64,000 nt of DNA, taken from NCBI RefSeq assembly GCF_003573545.1, contig NZ_QWET01000011.1, positions 62,001-126,000 of the forward strand, read 5' to 3'. The stretch is from Mariniphaga sediminis. Its GTDB lineage: Bacteria > Bacteroidota > Bacteroidia > Bacteroidales > Prolixibacteraceae. Below the pieces are notes generated by a model. That model searched no databases. It was not told the DNA's origin and worked only from the letters and a program-made list of their open reading frames with translations. Shown one piece after another: positions 46,576 through 56,309 of this stretch (the stretch's first letter is position 1; each line of letters starts with the position of its first letter). The translations under genes and the position numbers were made by a program.

Positions 46576-49551
46576 ATGGACATTGATAAAATAACGCTGG
46601 CCAGCATATACAAACGAACCAAAAACGACCGTGATATTTTCCAGGAGCTAATGCCTACCAAAATAAAGGAGGTATTGCTGGTTGCTACGTTGTACGACTC
46701 TTATACTATTGTAAGGGAAGGACAGTTCAGCGATAAAATTTTTGGAGAATACCTGCAACTTAACCTGTATGCTGCCCCGCGTTTTACCAGTGTAAACTCT
46801 ACGGATGATGCTCTGCTGGCGCTCGAACATCGCGATTTCGACCTGATAATTGTAATGGCCGGTCTCGACAAGAATACGGCGGTGAAAACCGCCCGTGCCA
46901 TTGGAAAACTGCGTCCCCGGGTCCCGCTGTTGTTGCTGGCGAATAATAATTCCGATTTGCGATACTTTCAGGCGGAAGGTCGAAAGCTGGATTTTATCGA
47001 TCGTATTTTTGTCTGGAATGGTAACTCCAATGTTTTTCTTGCCATGATAAAATACATCGAAGACAAGAAGAATGTGGAGCGGGACACGCAAAACGGAAAT
47101 GTGCGGGTAATTTTGCTGGTGGAAGACAGTATCCAGTATTATTCGCGTTACCTGCCGATGCTTTACACAACCATTATGACCCAAACCCAGATTTTGGTTC
47201 AGGAAGATGCGAAAGATGAGCTGCACAAAATATTAAAAATGAGGGCGCGGCCAAAAGTAATTTTGGTTGATAGTTATGAAGACGCTGTTAGGATTATTAA
47301 CAGTTACCGCCGGTATATGCTTTGCGTTATTTCCGATGTAAAATTCGAAAAAGAGGGAAAAGAAGATGGGGATGCAGGCATTGAGCTTTTAAAATATGCC
47401 AAAAACACATTAAAATATCCTATCCCGGTGTTACTTCAGTCACAGGATATTGCCAATGCCAGCAGGGCAAAAGCCATTCAGGCCGATTTTATCAATAAGA
47501 ACTCGGAAAGCCTCTCGATGGATATCCTGAACTTTTTGTACCGGAAACTGGGGTTTGGAAATTTTATTTTTAAAGGCAAGGACGGAAAACCCATTGCAGA
47601 AGCCCGTAACCTGCTGGAGTTTCAGGATAAGTTTAAAGATGTGCCCGGTGAAGTATTGTCCTATCACGGCAGGCGGAATTCCTTCTCCACCTGGCTGATG
47701 GCGCGGGGGGAAATAAACATGGCAGAGCAGTTACGCTCTGTAAAAACAGAAGATTTTGAATCGACTGAAGAGCTGCGCCGGTTTTGCCTGGATGTTTTTA
47801 AAACAGTACGGTTTGAAAGGCTGAAAGGGACAATTGTAAACTTCGACTCTTTTTTGCTTAACTCCAACCGGCTGATTGTTCGTTTGGCCAAAGGCTCGCT
47901 TGGTGGGAAGGGACGTGGAATTGCCTTCATGTGCAATTTTATGGAAAACATCGATTTTCATACTTTGATCCCGGAAATGAACATTCGTATTCCGGGCACA
48001 GCGGTAATTGGAGCCCTGGAGTTTGATAGATTCGTGGAAGGCAATAATTTATACGAGGATATTTATTCCCTGAATGACTATAAGTCCATCCGGCAACATA
48101 TTTTGGAGTCGGAATTGGATGAGAAAATCAGGGAGCGGCTAATGGAATATGTGAAATGTGTTGACAAACCGCTTGCCGTTCGCTCTTCCGGATTGTTTGA
48201 GGATTCTCTTCTTCAGCCTTTTTCCGGGGTTTATGCCACGTATCTTATTCCCAATAATCATCCGGATATCCAGGTGCGTTACAATCAGTTGGAGACAGCC
48301 GTTAAATTGGTTTATTCCAGTATTTTTACTGAGTCGGCCCAGGCTTATTTCGATGCCGTTCATTATAAAATTGAAGAAGAAAAAATGGCCGTTGTAATTC
48401 AGGAGGTAGTCGGACAAAATTATAACAACAAATTTTACCCGACCATATCAGGGGTAGCACAGTCATACAACTATTATCCTATTTCTTACATGCAGCCGGA
48501 AGATGGCTTTTCTGTGGCTGCTGTTGGGTTGGGGATGTATGTGGTAGGTGGGGAGAATTCCTTCCGGTTTTGTCCCAAATATCCGTCTATTAACCATACA
48601 ACTGTAGGGGATTTAATGCGTGACTCCCAAAAAAGCTTTTATGCCATCGATCTTTCCATGTCAGATATTGACCTGGTCACCGGTGGAGAAGATGCCGCCA
48701 TTAAAAAGTACAGGATACGGGAGGCTGAGAAGGATGGAACCCTGGAGCATTCCGCTTCTTCGTATTTAATGGAAAACGATGATTTGGTACCTGGTATCCA
48801 GGGACACGGGCCAAAAGTGATCAATTTTGCCAATATTTTAAAGTATAATTATCTGCCCCTGGCAGAAACCCTTCAGTTATTACTGAAGCTTTTCAAAGAG
48901 GCCATGGGATCGCCTGTAGAGATCGAGTATGCTCTTGATCTTGAACCGGCGGAAAATGGGTTACCTACATTTTATCTTTTGCAAATAAAGCCCCTGATCA
49001 GGGTTGAACAGCAGGTAAATATCGATTTGGGACAAAAGGACGATACCAATGTTTTTTTATATGCCGAGCGGGGAATGGGGAATGGTAAGGTTAAAACCAT
49101 TAAAGATGTCGTGTATGTAGATACCGAAAAGTTTGATAGAATGAAAACCCGCCAAATGGCTGCCGAAATTGGTAAGCTCAATCAGTATTTTGAGCGGAAA
49201 CAGAAAGAATATATTCTGATTGGCCCGGGCCGCTGGGGGTCGCGCGATCCATTTACCGGAATTCCCGTTTTGTGGGCGCATATCTCAAAAGCGCGGGTTA
49301 TTGTAGAAATGGGCCTGCCGGGCTTTCCGCTGGATGCCTCGCTTGGTTCACACTTTTTTCACAACGTTACCTCAATGAATGTAGGGTACTTTTCAGTACC
49401 CCATCAGTCGAACAGTGCAAAACTGAATATGGAAGTTTTGAGTAGTCAGAAGTTGGTGAATGAAACGGAGTTTATTAAACATGTTGAATTCGAAAAACCC
49501 CTGACTGTTTTGATGAACGGAAAAGAACGGCGGGCATTGATTCATTATTAG
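46576..49551 (+). CDS. Receiver-like / PEP-pyruvate-dikinase N-domain fusion protein
   Basis: 991 residues from ATG 46576 (TTG 46567 is also in frame). Two receiver-like domains come first: about 20-165, lacking a clear phosphorylation site, and about 175-330, with LLVEDS, the acceptor region CVISDVKF, PVLLQSQ and FINKNS. A PPDK/PEP-synthase ATP-grasp N-domain follows at about 430-820 (LAKGSLGGKGRGIAFMCNF, PLAVRSSGLFEDSLLQPFSG). The C-terminal region has IGPGRWGSRDPFTGIPV. The mobile phospho-His and PEP-binding TIM-barrel domains of real dikinases are missing, so it is not PEP synthase. Function unknown; possibly a phosphotransfer-controlled ATP-dependent kinase. Confidence 0.8.
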   Translation: MDIDKITLASIYKRTKNDRDIFQELMPTKIKEVLLVATLYDSYTIVREGQFSDKIFGEYLQLNLYAAPRFTSVNSTDDALLALEHRDFDLIIVMAGLDKNTAVKTARAIGKLRPRVPLLLLANNNSDLRYFQAEGRKLDFIDRIFVWNGNSNVFLAMIKYIEDKKNVERDTQNGNVRVILLVEDSIQYYSRYLPMLYTTIMTQTQILVQEDAKDELHKILKMRARPKVILVDSYEDAVRIINSYRRYMLCVISDVKFEKEGKEDGDAGIELLKYAKNTLKYPIPVLLQSQDIANASRAKAIQADFINKNSESLSMDILNFLYRKLGFGNFIFKGKDGKPIAEARNLLEFQDKFKDVPGEVLSYHGRRNSFSTWLMARGEINMAEQLRSVKTEDFESTEELRRFCLDVFKTVRFERLKGTIVNFDSFLLNSNRLIVRLAKGSLGGKGRGIAFMCNFMENIDFHTLIPEMNIRIPGTAVIGALEFDRFVEGNNLYEDIYSLNDYKSIRQHILESELDEKIRERLMEYVKCVDKPLAVRSSGLFEDSLLQPFSGVYATYLIPNNHPDIQVRYNQLETAVKLVYSSIFTESAQAYFDAVHYKIEEEKMAVVIQEVVGQNYNNKFYPTISGVAQSYNYYPISYMQPEDGFSVAAVGLGMYVVGGENSFRFCPKYPSINHTTVGDLMRDSQKSFYAIDLSMSDIDLVTGGEDAAIKKYRIREAEKDGTLEHSASSYLMENDDLVPGIQGHGPKVINFANILKYNYLPLAETLQLLLKLFKEAMGSPVEIEYALDLEPAENGLPTFYLLQIKPLIRVEQQVNIDLGQKDDTNVFLYAERGMGNGKVKTIKDVVYVDTEKFDRMKTRQMAAEIGKLNQYFERKQKEYILIGPGRWGSRDPFTGIPVLWAHISKARVIVEMGLPGFPLDASLGSHFFHNVTSMNVGYFSVPHQSNSAKLNMEVLSSQKLVNETEFIKHVEFEKPLTVLMNGKERRALIHY

Positions 49552-49601
49552 TCAGTATTGTTAATTTTTTTTCAACCTATTGTTTAACAGGTCACCAAAC
49601 C

Positions 49602-49631
49602 TTTATCATTTCATTTTTAAAATTATCTTTG
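49602..49631 (+). promoter_or_regulatory. Candidate hppA promoter
   Basis: TTTA (49602-49605), an 18-nt gap and TATCTTTG (49624-49631). It leaves a leader of about 115 nt, which contains two hairpins (49637-49652 and 49726-49740). Confidence 0.5.
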
Positions 49632-49752
49632 CTTGCTGGAAAAAAGTTTTTCCAAGGAACCAAAATCAAGCTGAGTAGAAAAAAATCTCTTGTAATAGCA
49701 TAATTGTATGTAATCTAAACCGTAACAATGTGTTACATAAAAAATTTGTCGT

Positions 49753-52080
49753 ATGAGTAACATTTTCTTATTAGTTCCATTAGCCTCCATTTTAGCTTTG
49801 GTTTTTGCATGGATATTCTTCAAATCGATGATGAAGAATTCGGAAGGTACAGATCGCATGAAGGAAATTGCGCAGTACGTTCGGGAAGGTGCAATGGCTT
49901 ATTTACGCAGGCAGTACAAAGTCGTAGCACTCGTATTTATTGTTTTGGTCATACTGTTAACTGTTATGGCCTATTTTAAGGTTCAGAACCCGTTTGTTCC
50001 TGTGGCATTCCTTACCGGCGGATTTTTCTCCGGGCTTTGTGGTTTCCTGGGGATGAAAACGGCTACTTTTGCCTCTGCACGTACCGCACACGGTGCCTCT
50101 CAATCGCTTAACAAAGGATTGCAGGTTGCTTTCCGGAGCGGCGCGGTAATGGGGTTGGTTGTGGTAGGTTTTGCCCTGCTCGACATTGCAGCCTGGTTCC
50201 TCGCTTTGGACAACCTGGTTTACACCCCGGAAAATATGGCAAACGGCCTTCATTTTTTAGGGCTTGATTTTGTTCATGCTCATCCGGAATATGTATTGAA
50301 TGGTGAGTTAACCGAGGCTGGTACACGAACCAAACTGGTAGAAATTACCGTTACTATGCTTACTTTCGGTATGGGAGCATCCACTCAGGCATTATTTGCA
50401 CGTGTGGGGGGTGGTATTTACACCAAAGCTGCCGATGTGGGAGCTGACCTGGTGGGAAAAGTGGAAGCTGGTATTCCGGAAGATGACCCGCGTAACCCTG
50501 CAACCATTGCTGACAACGTAGGTGATAATGTGGGAGATGTAGCCGGTATGGGTGCCGACCTCTATGAATCGTACGCCGGTTCTATTCTGGCAACGGCCGC
50601 TTTGGGAGCTTCATTGCCTGCCCTGGTGATGAAGGATGCCGGACTGACGGCATACCAGGCTGTACTTGCCCCGATGATGGTGGCTGCCATTGGTATTATC
50701 CTTTCTATTCTCGGTATTTTTATGGTACGTACCAAAGAAACGGCTACACAGAAAAACCTGCTCAATGCATTACTCTTGGGAACAGGCGGTAGTTCTCTGC
50801 TTATCCTGATTGCTATGATTGGACTTGTTTTCCTTGGTTGGGTAACCTGGGGTGTGTTCTGGGCTGTAGTTATCGGTTTGGCTGCCGGTGTTATTATCGG
50901 CCAGGCTACTGAATATTTTACTTCGGACGAATACAAACCAACAAAAGGTATTGCCGGGCAGGCACAACAAGGACCCGCAACTACTATTATTGACGGACTT
51001 GCAGTGGGAATGTATTCTACCTGGATTCCGGTGGTAACCATTGTGTTGGGTATCATGGGTGCCTTCTGGGCTGCCGGAGGCGGACAACATTTTGCAATGG
51101 GAGTTTATGGTATCGGTTTTGCCGCTGTGGGGATGCTTTCCACTTTAGGAATTACGCTTGCTACAGATGCTTTTGGACCGATTGCTGACAACGCCGGAGG
51201 TAATGCTGAAATGGCTGAGCTTGATCCTAAAGTACGTGAACGTACCGATGCGCTGGATATGCTGGGTAACACTACGGCTGCTACAGGTAAAGGTTTTGCC
51301 ATTGGTTCGGCTGCGCTGACTGCCATGGCCCTTATTTCCGCTTATATGGAAGAAGTGCGCCTGTGGTTTGATAAAATTGCCAAGGCAGGTGAAGGATTCG
51401 TTACAAAAGGTGGTTATGTTTTTTATAATGACGTGGTACCCGCTGTGGAAGAAGGTGTAAAAGTGGTCAAAATATCGACTGCTTCTGTGAAAGATTTTTC
51501 TGCAGCTTACGATATAACATTGTTTAACCCGTTATTCCTGGGAGGTATTTTCCTGGGAGCAATGATGGCATTTGTATTTAGCGCAATGACAATGAAAGCT
51601 GTTGGGCGTGCCGCTGGTGCAATGGTTGATGAAGTACGCCGGCAATTTCGTGAAATTAAAGGAATCCTGGAAGGGAAAGCTGTTCCTGAATATGCCAAAT
51701 GTGTTGAGATTTCAACCAAAGGAGCCCAGAAAGAAATGCTGTTGCCTTCGTTGGTAGCGATTGCCGTTCCTGTAATTGTTGGAGCAACCATGGGAGTTGC
51801 AGGTGTTGTCGGACTGCTTGCAGGCGGTTTGACTTCTGGTTTTACCCTGGCTGTTTTTATGAACAATGCCGGTGGTGCCTGGGACAATGCTAAAAAGTTC
51901 ATCGAAAAAGGAAATTACGGAGGAAAAGGCGGTGAAGCGCACAAAGCCAGTGTAGTAGGAGATACTGTTGGTGACCCGTTTAAGGATACCTCCGGGCCTT
52001 CACTGAATATCCTGATAAAACTGATGACAATGGTTTCAGTGGTAATGGCAGGTTTAACCGTTACCTTGAGTTTATTATAA
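49753..52080 (+). CDS. hppA: Membrane-bound ion-translocating pyrophosphatase
   Basis: 775 residues with about 16 transmembrane helices. Hydrolyses PPi and pumps H+ and/or Na+. The active-site loop [31 protein letters not shown] and [17 protein letters not shown] are typical. The segment [18 protein letters not shown] has Ala where K+-independent enzymes have Lys, so it is of the K+-dependent type. Such enzymes in Bacteroidota can pump Na+ or both ions; sequence reading alone does not settle the ion. It saves energy in anaerobes, fitting the hydrogenase nearby. Confidence 0.96.
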   Translation: MSNIFLLVPLASILALVFAWIFFKSMMKNSEGTDRMKEIAQYVREGAMAYLRRQYKVVALVFIVLVILLTVMAYFKVQNPFVPVAFLTGGFFSGLCGFLGMKTATFASARTAHGASQSLNKGLQVAFRSGAVMGLVVVGFALLDIAAWFLALDNLVYTPENMANGLHFLGLDFVHAHPEYVLNGELTEAGTRTKLVEITVTMLTFGMGASTQALFARVGGGIYTKAADVGADLVGKVEAGIPEDDPRNPATIADNVGDNVGDVAGMGADLYESYAGSILATAALGASLPALVMKDAGLTAYQAVLAPMMVAAIGIILSILGIFMVRTKETATQKNLLNALLLGTGGSSLLILIAMIGLVFLGWVTWGVFWAVVIGLAAGVIIGQATEYFTSDEYKPTKGIAGQAQQGPATTIIDGLAVGMYSTWIPVVTIVLGIMGAFWAAGGGQHFAMGVYGIGFAAVGMLSTLGITLATDAFGPIADNAGGNAEMAELDPKVRERTDALDMLGNTTAATGKGFAIGSAALTAMALISAYMEEVRLWFDKIAKAGEGFVTKGGYVFYNDVVPAVEEGVKVVKISTASVKDFSAAYDITLFNPLFLGGIFLGAMMAFVFSAMTMKAVGRAAGAMVDEVRRQFREIKGILEGKAVPEYAKCVEISTKGAQKEMLLPSLVAIAVPVIVGATMGVAGVVGLLAGGLTSGFTLAVFMNNAGGAWDNAKKFIEKGNYGGKGGEAHKASVVGDTVGDPFKDTSGPSLNILIKLMTMVSVVMAGLTVTLSLL

Positions 52081-52101
52081 GATTTTATTTCTAAAATACT
52101 T

Positions 52102-52138
52102 AAAGCCATCTGTTAATTTAGCAGGTGGCTTTATTTTT
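52102..52138 (+). terminator. hppA terminator
   Basis: 11-bp stem (aaagccatctg with caggtggcttt, one G-U pair), 9-nt loop and T run, 22 bp after the hppA stop. Confidence 0.8.
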
Positions 52139-52231
52139 TGATAAAAATCAACCTCATTAAAACTGGTTCATGAACAAAATCTTTTTATATTTAGTTATTT
52201 AATTCAGATTAATAACTAAAAAATCAACACT

Positions 52232-53245
52232 ATGGCAGATCTTTCAACTACCTATATGGGTATAAAATTAAAAAATCCTCTTATCCTTGGTTCATGTAAT
52301 CTGGTAATGAAGCCTGGAATGGCGGCGCAACTGGAGGAGGCCGGAATAGGAGCCATTGTTTACAAATCGTTGTTTGAGGAACAGATTCAACTGGAGAATC
52401 TGGAAATGTCGGAATTTTTAGCCGAGTATGAATACCGGAATGCGGAGATGGAACATTTGTTTCCCAGTATCGAGCATGCCGGACCAAAAGAGCATCTTTT
52501 TAATCTGGAGAAGCTTAAAAAGAGCGTCAATGTTCCGGTTATTGCCAGCCTGAATGCTATTTATGAACCTACCTGGATTGAATATGCCAAGGAATTGGAA
52601 AAAACAGGAGTAGACGGCCTGGAGCTCAATCTATATTCTGTACCGGGCTATTTTGAAGTATCCGGCCAGTCAATAGAAGAAAAGCAGGTGCAGATAGTGG
52701 AAGCGGTTAAGCGGGCTGTAAATATTCCTGTGAGTGTGAAGATTGGATTGTTTTATACGAACCCATTGAATTTTATCAAGCAAGTAGATGAAGCAGGTGC
52801 CGATGCATATGTACTTTTCAACCGGTTTTTCCAACCCGATGTTGATGTGGAAGACAAAGAATTTTATTTTCCATGGAATTTGAGTAACCGGAAAGATCAT
52901 TTGCTGGCGCTCCGTTTTGCAGGATTACTCCATGGAAACCTTGATGGAAGTATCTGCGCTTCTCGCGGAATTTATAATGCCAAAGATGTAATTAAAATGA
53001 TTATGGCGGGGGCTGATGCCGTTCAGGTGGTAAGTACCGTTTACAAAAATAAACCGGAAGTAATTTCTGATATATTGATTGATCTGAACAAGTGGATGGA
53101 TGAGCATGAATTTAAATCGCTGAATGACTTCAGGGGTATGCTTTCGCGGAAGAGTATGAAAGATCCGTTTGTATACCAGCGCGGACAGTATGTAGATATT
53201 TTGATGAAGTCGGAAGATGTATTTAAAAAGTATCCGATGGTTTAG
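52232..53245 (+). CDS. Dihydroorotate dehydrogenase-like flavoprotein
   Basis: 337 residues, TIM-barrel FMN-binding fold related to class 1 DHOD. NPLILGSCNLV, the central GLELNLYSVPG and PVSVKIGLFYTNP, then the phosphate-binding ICASRGIYNAKDVIKMIMAGADAV. Differences from true PyrD (no canonical NCPN active-site stretch) point to a separate anaerobe-associated family whose substrate is not known. Monocistronic with its own terminator. Confidence 0.8.
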   Translation: MADLSTTYMGIKLKNPLILGSCNLVMKPGMAAQLEEAGIGAIVYKSLFEEQIQLENLEMSEFLAEYEYRNAEMEHLFPSIEHAGPKEHLFNLEKLKKSVNVPVIASLNAIYEPTWIEYAKELEKTGVDGLELNLYSVPGYFEVSGQSIEEKQVQIVEAVKRAVNIPVSVKIGLFYTNPLNFIKQVDEAGADAYVLFNRFFQPDVDVEDKEFYFPWNLSNRKDHLLALRFAGLLHGNLDGSICASRGIYNAKDVIKMIMAGADAVQVVSTVYKNKPEVISDILIDLNKWMDEHEFKSLNDFRGMLSRKSMKDPFVYQRGQYVDILMKSEDVFKKYPMV

Positions 53246-53270
53246 TTGAATTAAAAATGAAACAGTTATA

Positions 53271-53308
53271 AAAAGAGAGGGGTTGTTCAGCCCCTCTCTT
53301 TTGTTTTT
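53271..53308 (+). terminator. Terminator of the DHOD-like gene
   Basis: Perfect 12-bp stem aaaagagagggg/cccctctctttt with an 8-nt loop and T run, 25 bp after the stop. Confidence 0.85.
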
Positions 53309-53647
53309 TATCTGATAACTTTTATACCCAGGTTAACCCTGTTTCTTAGATGGAAGTTCTGTATTCTTTTCTTTCCGGGTAGGTAACTTTGAACCGGACT
53401 TTCAGAAAATGTAACCTTGCTTATCAGTTTCCGGAATTGGTTGTATATCAATTATTATGGTTTAATTTGTTATGTGATTAACAAATAGAAAACACGATAA
53501 AAAAATATTAAAAATACGATGAAGGGAAACTCAATTCAGTAATTAATTTTCCATTACAAACCCTAAGAATGGTGAAGTTGAATGAGCGAGCCTGGGAAGG
53601 TAAAATAAGAAGGATTCGTGAGAGAAGGTAAGGGCGCTTAAAAAAAG
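53304..53647. other. 340-bp intergenic region, no recognised gene
   Basis: It lies between two terminators. An AT-rich half (to about 53560) has a small hairpin (atttgtta/taacaaat near 53470), then a purine-rich stretch to 53640. A 20-codon frame at 53569-53631 is open but unsupported. A non-coding RNA ending at the 53648 hairpin is possible; no known RNA family was recognised. Confidence 0.4.
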
Positions 53648-53677
53648 AACTACCGTAAAATTTGCGGTAGTTTTTTT
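53648..53677. terminator. Terminator at the end of the SpoIIE phosphatase gene
   Basis: 8-bp perfect stem aactaccg/cggtagtt with A and T runs on both sides, so it can act in both directions. It ends 4 bp before the stop of the minus-strand gene. Confidence 0.7.
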
Positions 53678-53680
53678 GTG

Positions 53681-54880
53681 CTACAAATATTCTACTTCTA
53701 CGTGCTTGAAAAATTTGTTGGTCAGGATTTTGACAATACGTTTGACCACAAATTTCCGAAGTTCCAGTTCAAGCGGTTGTTCCGGATCCTGATGGGCCCA
53801 GTTGATACGGGTTCCCAGGATAATCTCAATGCTGTCGTGCTGAAGCAAAAGTTTTACCACCTTTTCTGCCGGACTATCCTGCAACCGGGTGTCGCTGTTG
53901 TAGTTTTCCAGTATCTCTTCTACTTTTCCCAGCGTGAGTATCCCTTCTGTTACCATTTCAAAACCGTCCATATTGGCCACAGGGGGCAACATTTCCGGAT
54001 TTTTTGCAATGTGCTGGATCTCAACTTCGATGTCTAATTCGCGAGCAATGATTTCGGCAGTGGTTCCACCGCAGATAATTTTTTTTCCGTTAAAGCTTTT
54101 GATCCGGTCAGCAAAATCATAATCTTTTATTTTGTAAAATGGAGGTCCGGTAATTAGCATAAACTTTCGCGGTTCCCTGAAATAAATAACTCCGCAGGTG
54201 GTGTCATCTTTCATCTCGAAATTATCGTTTATTACTGCCTGGTTGATAATTTTCCGGCCCAGTTTTGCCGCCGAAATATCAGGCATGCGGTTAACCTGGT
54301 TCAGGGCAAAATCATAAATATTTTCAACTCCCCAGCCCATCGGATATCTTTTGTTTCCGAGCCCCGATTGTACCACACCATCGCTCAGAAATACTATCCT
54401 GTCTTCTTTGCGAGCAATAAATTCCCGGCATCTCAGAAGTTTACCCACATTTTCCCGGCCTCGTATTTCCAGTTCGTATTCGCGTGGTTCAAAAAGTTGT
54501 CCGTTTCTAATGATGAGTACCGGTGGATTGTCATAATTAATGATGCGCACCCGTCCGTCGGTTTCCAGTTCAATAATAGTAAACGTGGCGTAGCTTTCTT
54601 TTCCGTCACTGCTTTTAGGAAGTGCCTCCATAATAATTTTCGCTGAAATTTCCGGCTTGGTATGAAAGCGGGTATATTTCAGCGCCATGGTAGCGGTAAG
54701 TGTAGCCAAAACACTGGCCTTTATCCCATGCCCGATTCCGTCACTCAAAACCAGAATGGTGCGACCTTCTTCTTTAAAAATATCGGACATAAAAACATCT
54801 CCGCAGGCAATTTCGCCTTTGGGACGTTTTTGCTGAACGTCTATTTCAACGTGGTAATTCAGGTTAGTGGTCGTTACCAT
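53681..54880 (-). CDS. SpoIIE (PP2C-type) serine phosphatase of the hydrogenase island
   Basis: 399 residues. PP2C/SpoIIE phosphatase domain at about 1-235 with metal-binding LVLSDGIGHG, YATFTIIELE, FLSDGVVQSGLG and KDDTTCGVIYF. A further 165-residue C-terminal part (FMLITGPPFYKIKD, IICGGTTAEIIARELDIEV) matches no domain I know and could be a ligand-binding or interaction module. It overlaps the PAS gene by 17 bp. By family it would dephosphorylate a Ser/Thr phosphoprotein in a partner-switch; the ATPase and DRTGG proteins across the divergent promoter are the obvious candidates. Confidence 0.85.
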   Translation of the reverse strand: MVTTTNLNYHVEIDVQQKRPKGEIACGDVFMSDIFKEEGRTILVLSDGIGHGIKASVLATLTATMALKYTRFHTKPEISAKIIMEALPKSSDGKESYATFTIIELETDGRVRIINYDNPPVLIIRNGQLFEPREYELEIRGRENVGKLLRCREFIARKEDRIVFLSDGVVQSGLGNKRYPMGWGVENIYDFALNQVNRMPDISAAKLGRKIINQAVINDNFEMKDDTTCGVIYFREPRKFMLITGPPFYKIKDYDFADRIKSFNGKKIICGGTTAEIIARELDIEVEIQHIAKNPEMLPPVANMDGFEMVTEGILTLGKVEEILENYNSDTRLQDSPAEKVVKLLLQHDSIEIILGTRINWAHQDPEQPLELELRKFVVKRIVKILTNKFFKHVEVEYL

Positions 54881-55790
54881 ATCGGTATGATTCTACAATT
54901 GAGTTAAGTAATTCTTCTGTTTCGGCTGCATTTTCACCCAGCAGGTAGGCAATTTTTTGTACGGTTTCAATGTTTTGTTCCTTAATACGCTGGGCCCGGT
55001 TAATAATCTCATCGCGTACCAGCAGTGGTGCCGACATGTCGCGGATAACCGCCCCCACCACTTTTTGTTTGTAAAGGGTAACTACCGAAACATGCAGCAG
55101 TTTTTCGCTGTATTTAATGTCGCGTTCCAGTATATCTTCTCCCGAGGAGAGGATGCTTGAGAGCATTTTGAAAATAACCTCCGGCACAAGCTCTTCCACG
55201 TCAGCGCCTTTCAGTCCGGGAATTGTATCGAAAAGTTCTGCTGTTTCTTCACCCATCAACCGGGCAAAACTTTCGTTGGAGTCGACCACCTTTTGGTTTT
55301 CGTCCATCATTAAAATACCCACATTTATTTTATGTAACATGTGCGATGAAATTTCCATCGACTCCTGGGCTTTTTCCAGCCTCTTTTCGGTTTTTTTCAA
55401 TTTGGTTACATCGTTTATGGAACCAACAATTCCAACAATTTTGCCGTCATTATTCCGGATAACTGCCTTGTTGATTACCACATCCAGTCGCGACCCGTCT
55501 CTTTGTTTTACCTTTGTTTCATAAATTTGAATGTCAGGGTTGGCCAGCAGATCCTGATCTTTGTGATAATAAATTTCAGCCATGTGTTTTGTGTGAATTT
55601 CAAATACTGACTGGCCAATGATTTGCGCTCTTGGCCTTCCGGAAAATTCTTCGTGGGCTTTATTACACATTTGGTAAACGCCTTTTAAGTCCCGGTAAAA
55701 TATAGGAATCGGCAATGCATCGAAAATTTTCTGATAAAATTCCGGATCTTCGATATTCCCGGGCAGGAAAGATTTTTTGTCGTAAATCAT
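54864..55790 (-). CDS. Two-PAS-domain sensor protein
   Basis: 308 residues, no transmembrane segment. First PAS at about 18-130 (FYQKIFDALPIPIFYRDLKG, followed by the PAC strand GIVGSINDVTKLKKTE). A coiled linker follows, then a second PAS at about 150-260 (GILMMDENQKVVDSNESFARLMG). The C-terminal helical tail VQKIAYLLGENAAETEELLN has no kinase domain. Output is presumably through the overlapping SpoIIE phosphatase. The ligand or cofactor of the PAS domains cannot be read. Confidence 0.85.
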   Translation of the reverse strand: MIYDKKSFLPGNIEDPEFYQKIFDALPIPIFYRDLKGVYQMCNKAHEEFSGRPRAQIIGQSVFEIHTKHMAEIYYHKDQDLLANPDIQIYETKVKQRDGSRLDVVINKAVIRNNDGKIVGIVGSINDVTKLKKTEKRLEKAQESMEISSHMLHKINVGILMMDENQKVVDSNESFARLMGEETAELFDTIPGLKGADVEELVPEVIFKMLSSILSSGEDILERDIKYSEKLLHVSVVTLYKQKVVGAVIRDMSAPLLVRDEIINRAQRIKEQNIETVQKIAYLLGENAAETEELLNSIVESYRYGNDH

Positions 55791-55919
55791 TTTTATTTTT
55801 TTTCAGGAATACAATCAGTCCGAAATGTAATGAATAAAAACCTTATTTACATTCATTTTAAATCTATTTAAAAACAGGATTTTTTGATATTTGACAGTAT
55901 ATGGGTTTGAATCTTCCTG

Positions 55920-55927
55920 TATATTTG
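55920..55927 (+). promoter_or_regulatory. Candidate -7 element of the hydrogenase operon
   Basis: TATATTTG matches TAnnTTTG exactly 37 nt before the GTG start at 55965. No TTTG is at the ideal -33 spacing. The 174-bp region is divergent and shared with the PAS gene. Confidence 0.45.
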
Positions 55928-55964
55928 CTGAAAAGATTTCAAAAATCAATATCAACTACCGACC

Positions 55965-56309
55965 GTGAAGATCAGTGAAATTATTAAATATACCGAAGCA
56001 TCTGTTGTTACAGGTAACCCGGAAAATGACAAGGACCTGGAAAAAGGTTTCAGTTCCGACTTAATGAGCGATGTGCTTACCCTCGACGAAGAAAATATTT
56101 TATTAATTACCGGGCTTTCAAACCTTCAACTGGTTCGTACGGCCGAAATGGCCGATATCCAGGCGGTACTGCTTGCCCGCGGAAAGCAGGCTTCTCCGGA
56201 AATGATTGAGCTGGCAAACGAAAATAATCTCATTATTCTGGAAACTCCTTTTTCTATTTATAAAGCCAGTGGCATACTGTATTCTAATGGATTAAAAGAA
56301 GTTTACTGA
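55965..56309 (+). CDS. DRTGG domain protein (first copy)
   Basis: 114 residues from a GTG start. The start is supported by alignment with the second copy (MKISEII against MKVSDLV). DRTGG-type fold with the shared core GFSSDLMSDV and AVLLARG, no catalytic residues known. Homologous to the gene at 58079, the two flanking the HydS-like gene. The stop overlaps the ATPase start by one base (TGATG). The family is small and poorly characterised; ligand or phosphate binding is possible. Confidence 0.82.
   Translation: MKISEIIKYTEASVVTGNPENDKDLEKGFSSDLMSDVLTLDEENILLITGLSNLQLVRTAEMADIQAVLLARGKQASPEMIELANENNLIILETPFSIYKASGILYSNGLKEVY

Noticed and set aside
46576-49551. Call as PEP synthase or pyruvate phosphate dikinase
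   Set aside because: Only the ATP-grasp N-domain is present; the phospho-His and PEP-binding domains are missing.
50562-51056. 164-residue minus-strand frame
   Set aside because: Antisense to hppA; composition follows the opposite-strand codon pattern.
52232-53245. Call as PyrD for pyrimidine synthesis
   Set aside because: The canonical active-site stretch is missing and no pyrimidine genes are near; kept as DHOD-like.
53569-53631. 20-codon plus-strand frame
   Set aside because: Too short and without promoter, ribosome-site or family evidence; mentioned only within the intergenic note.
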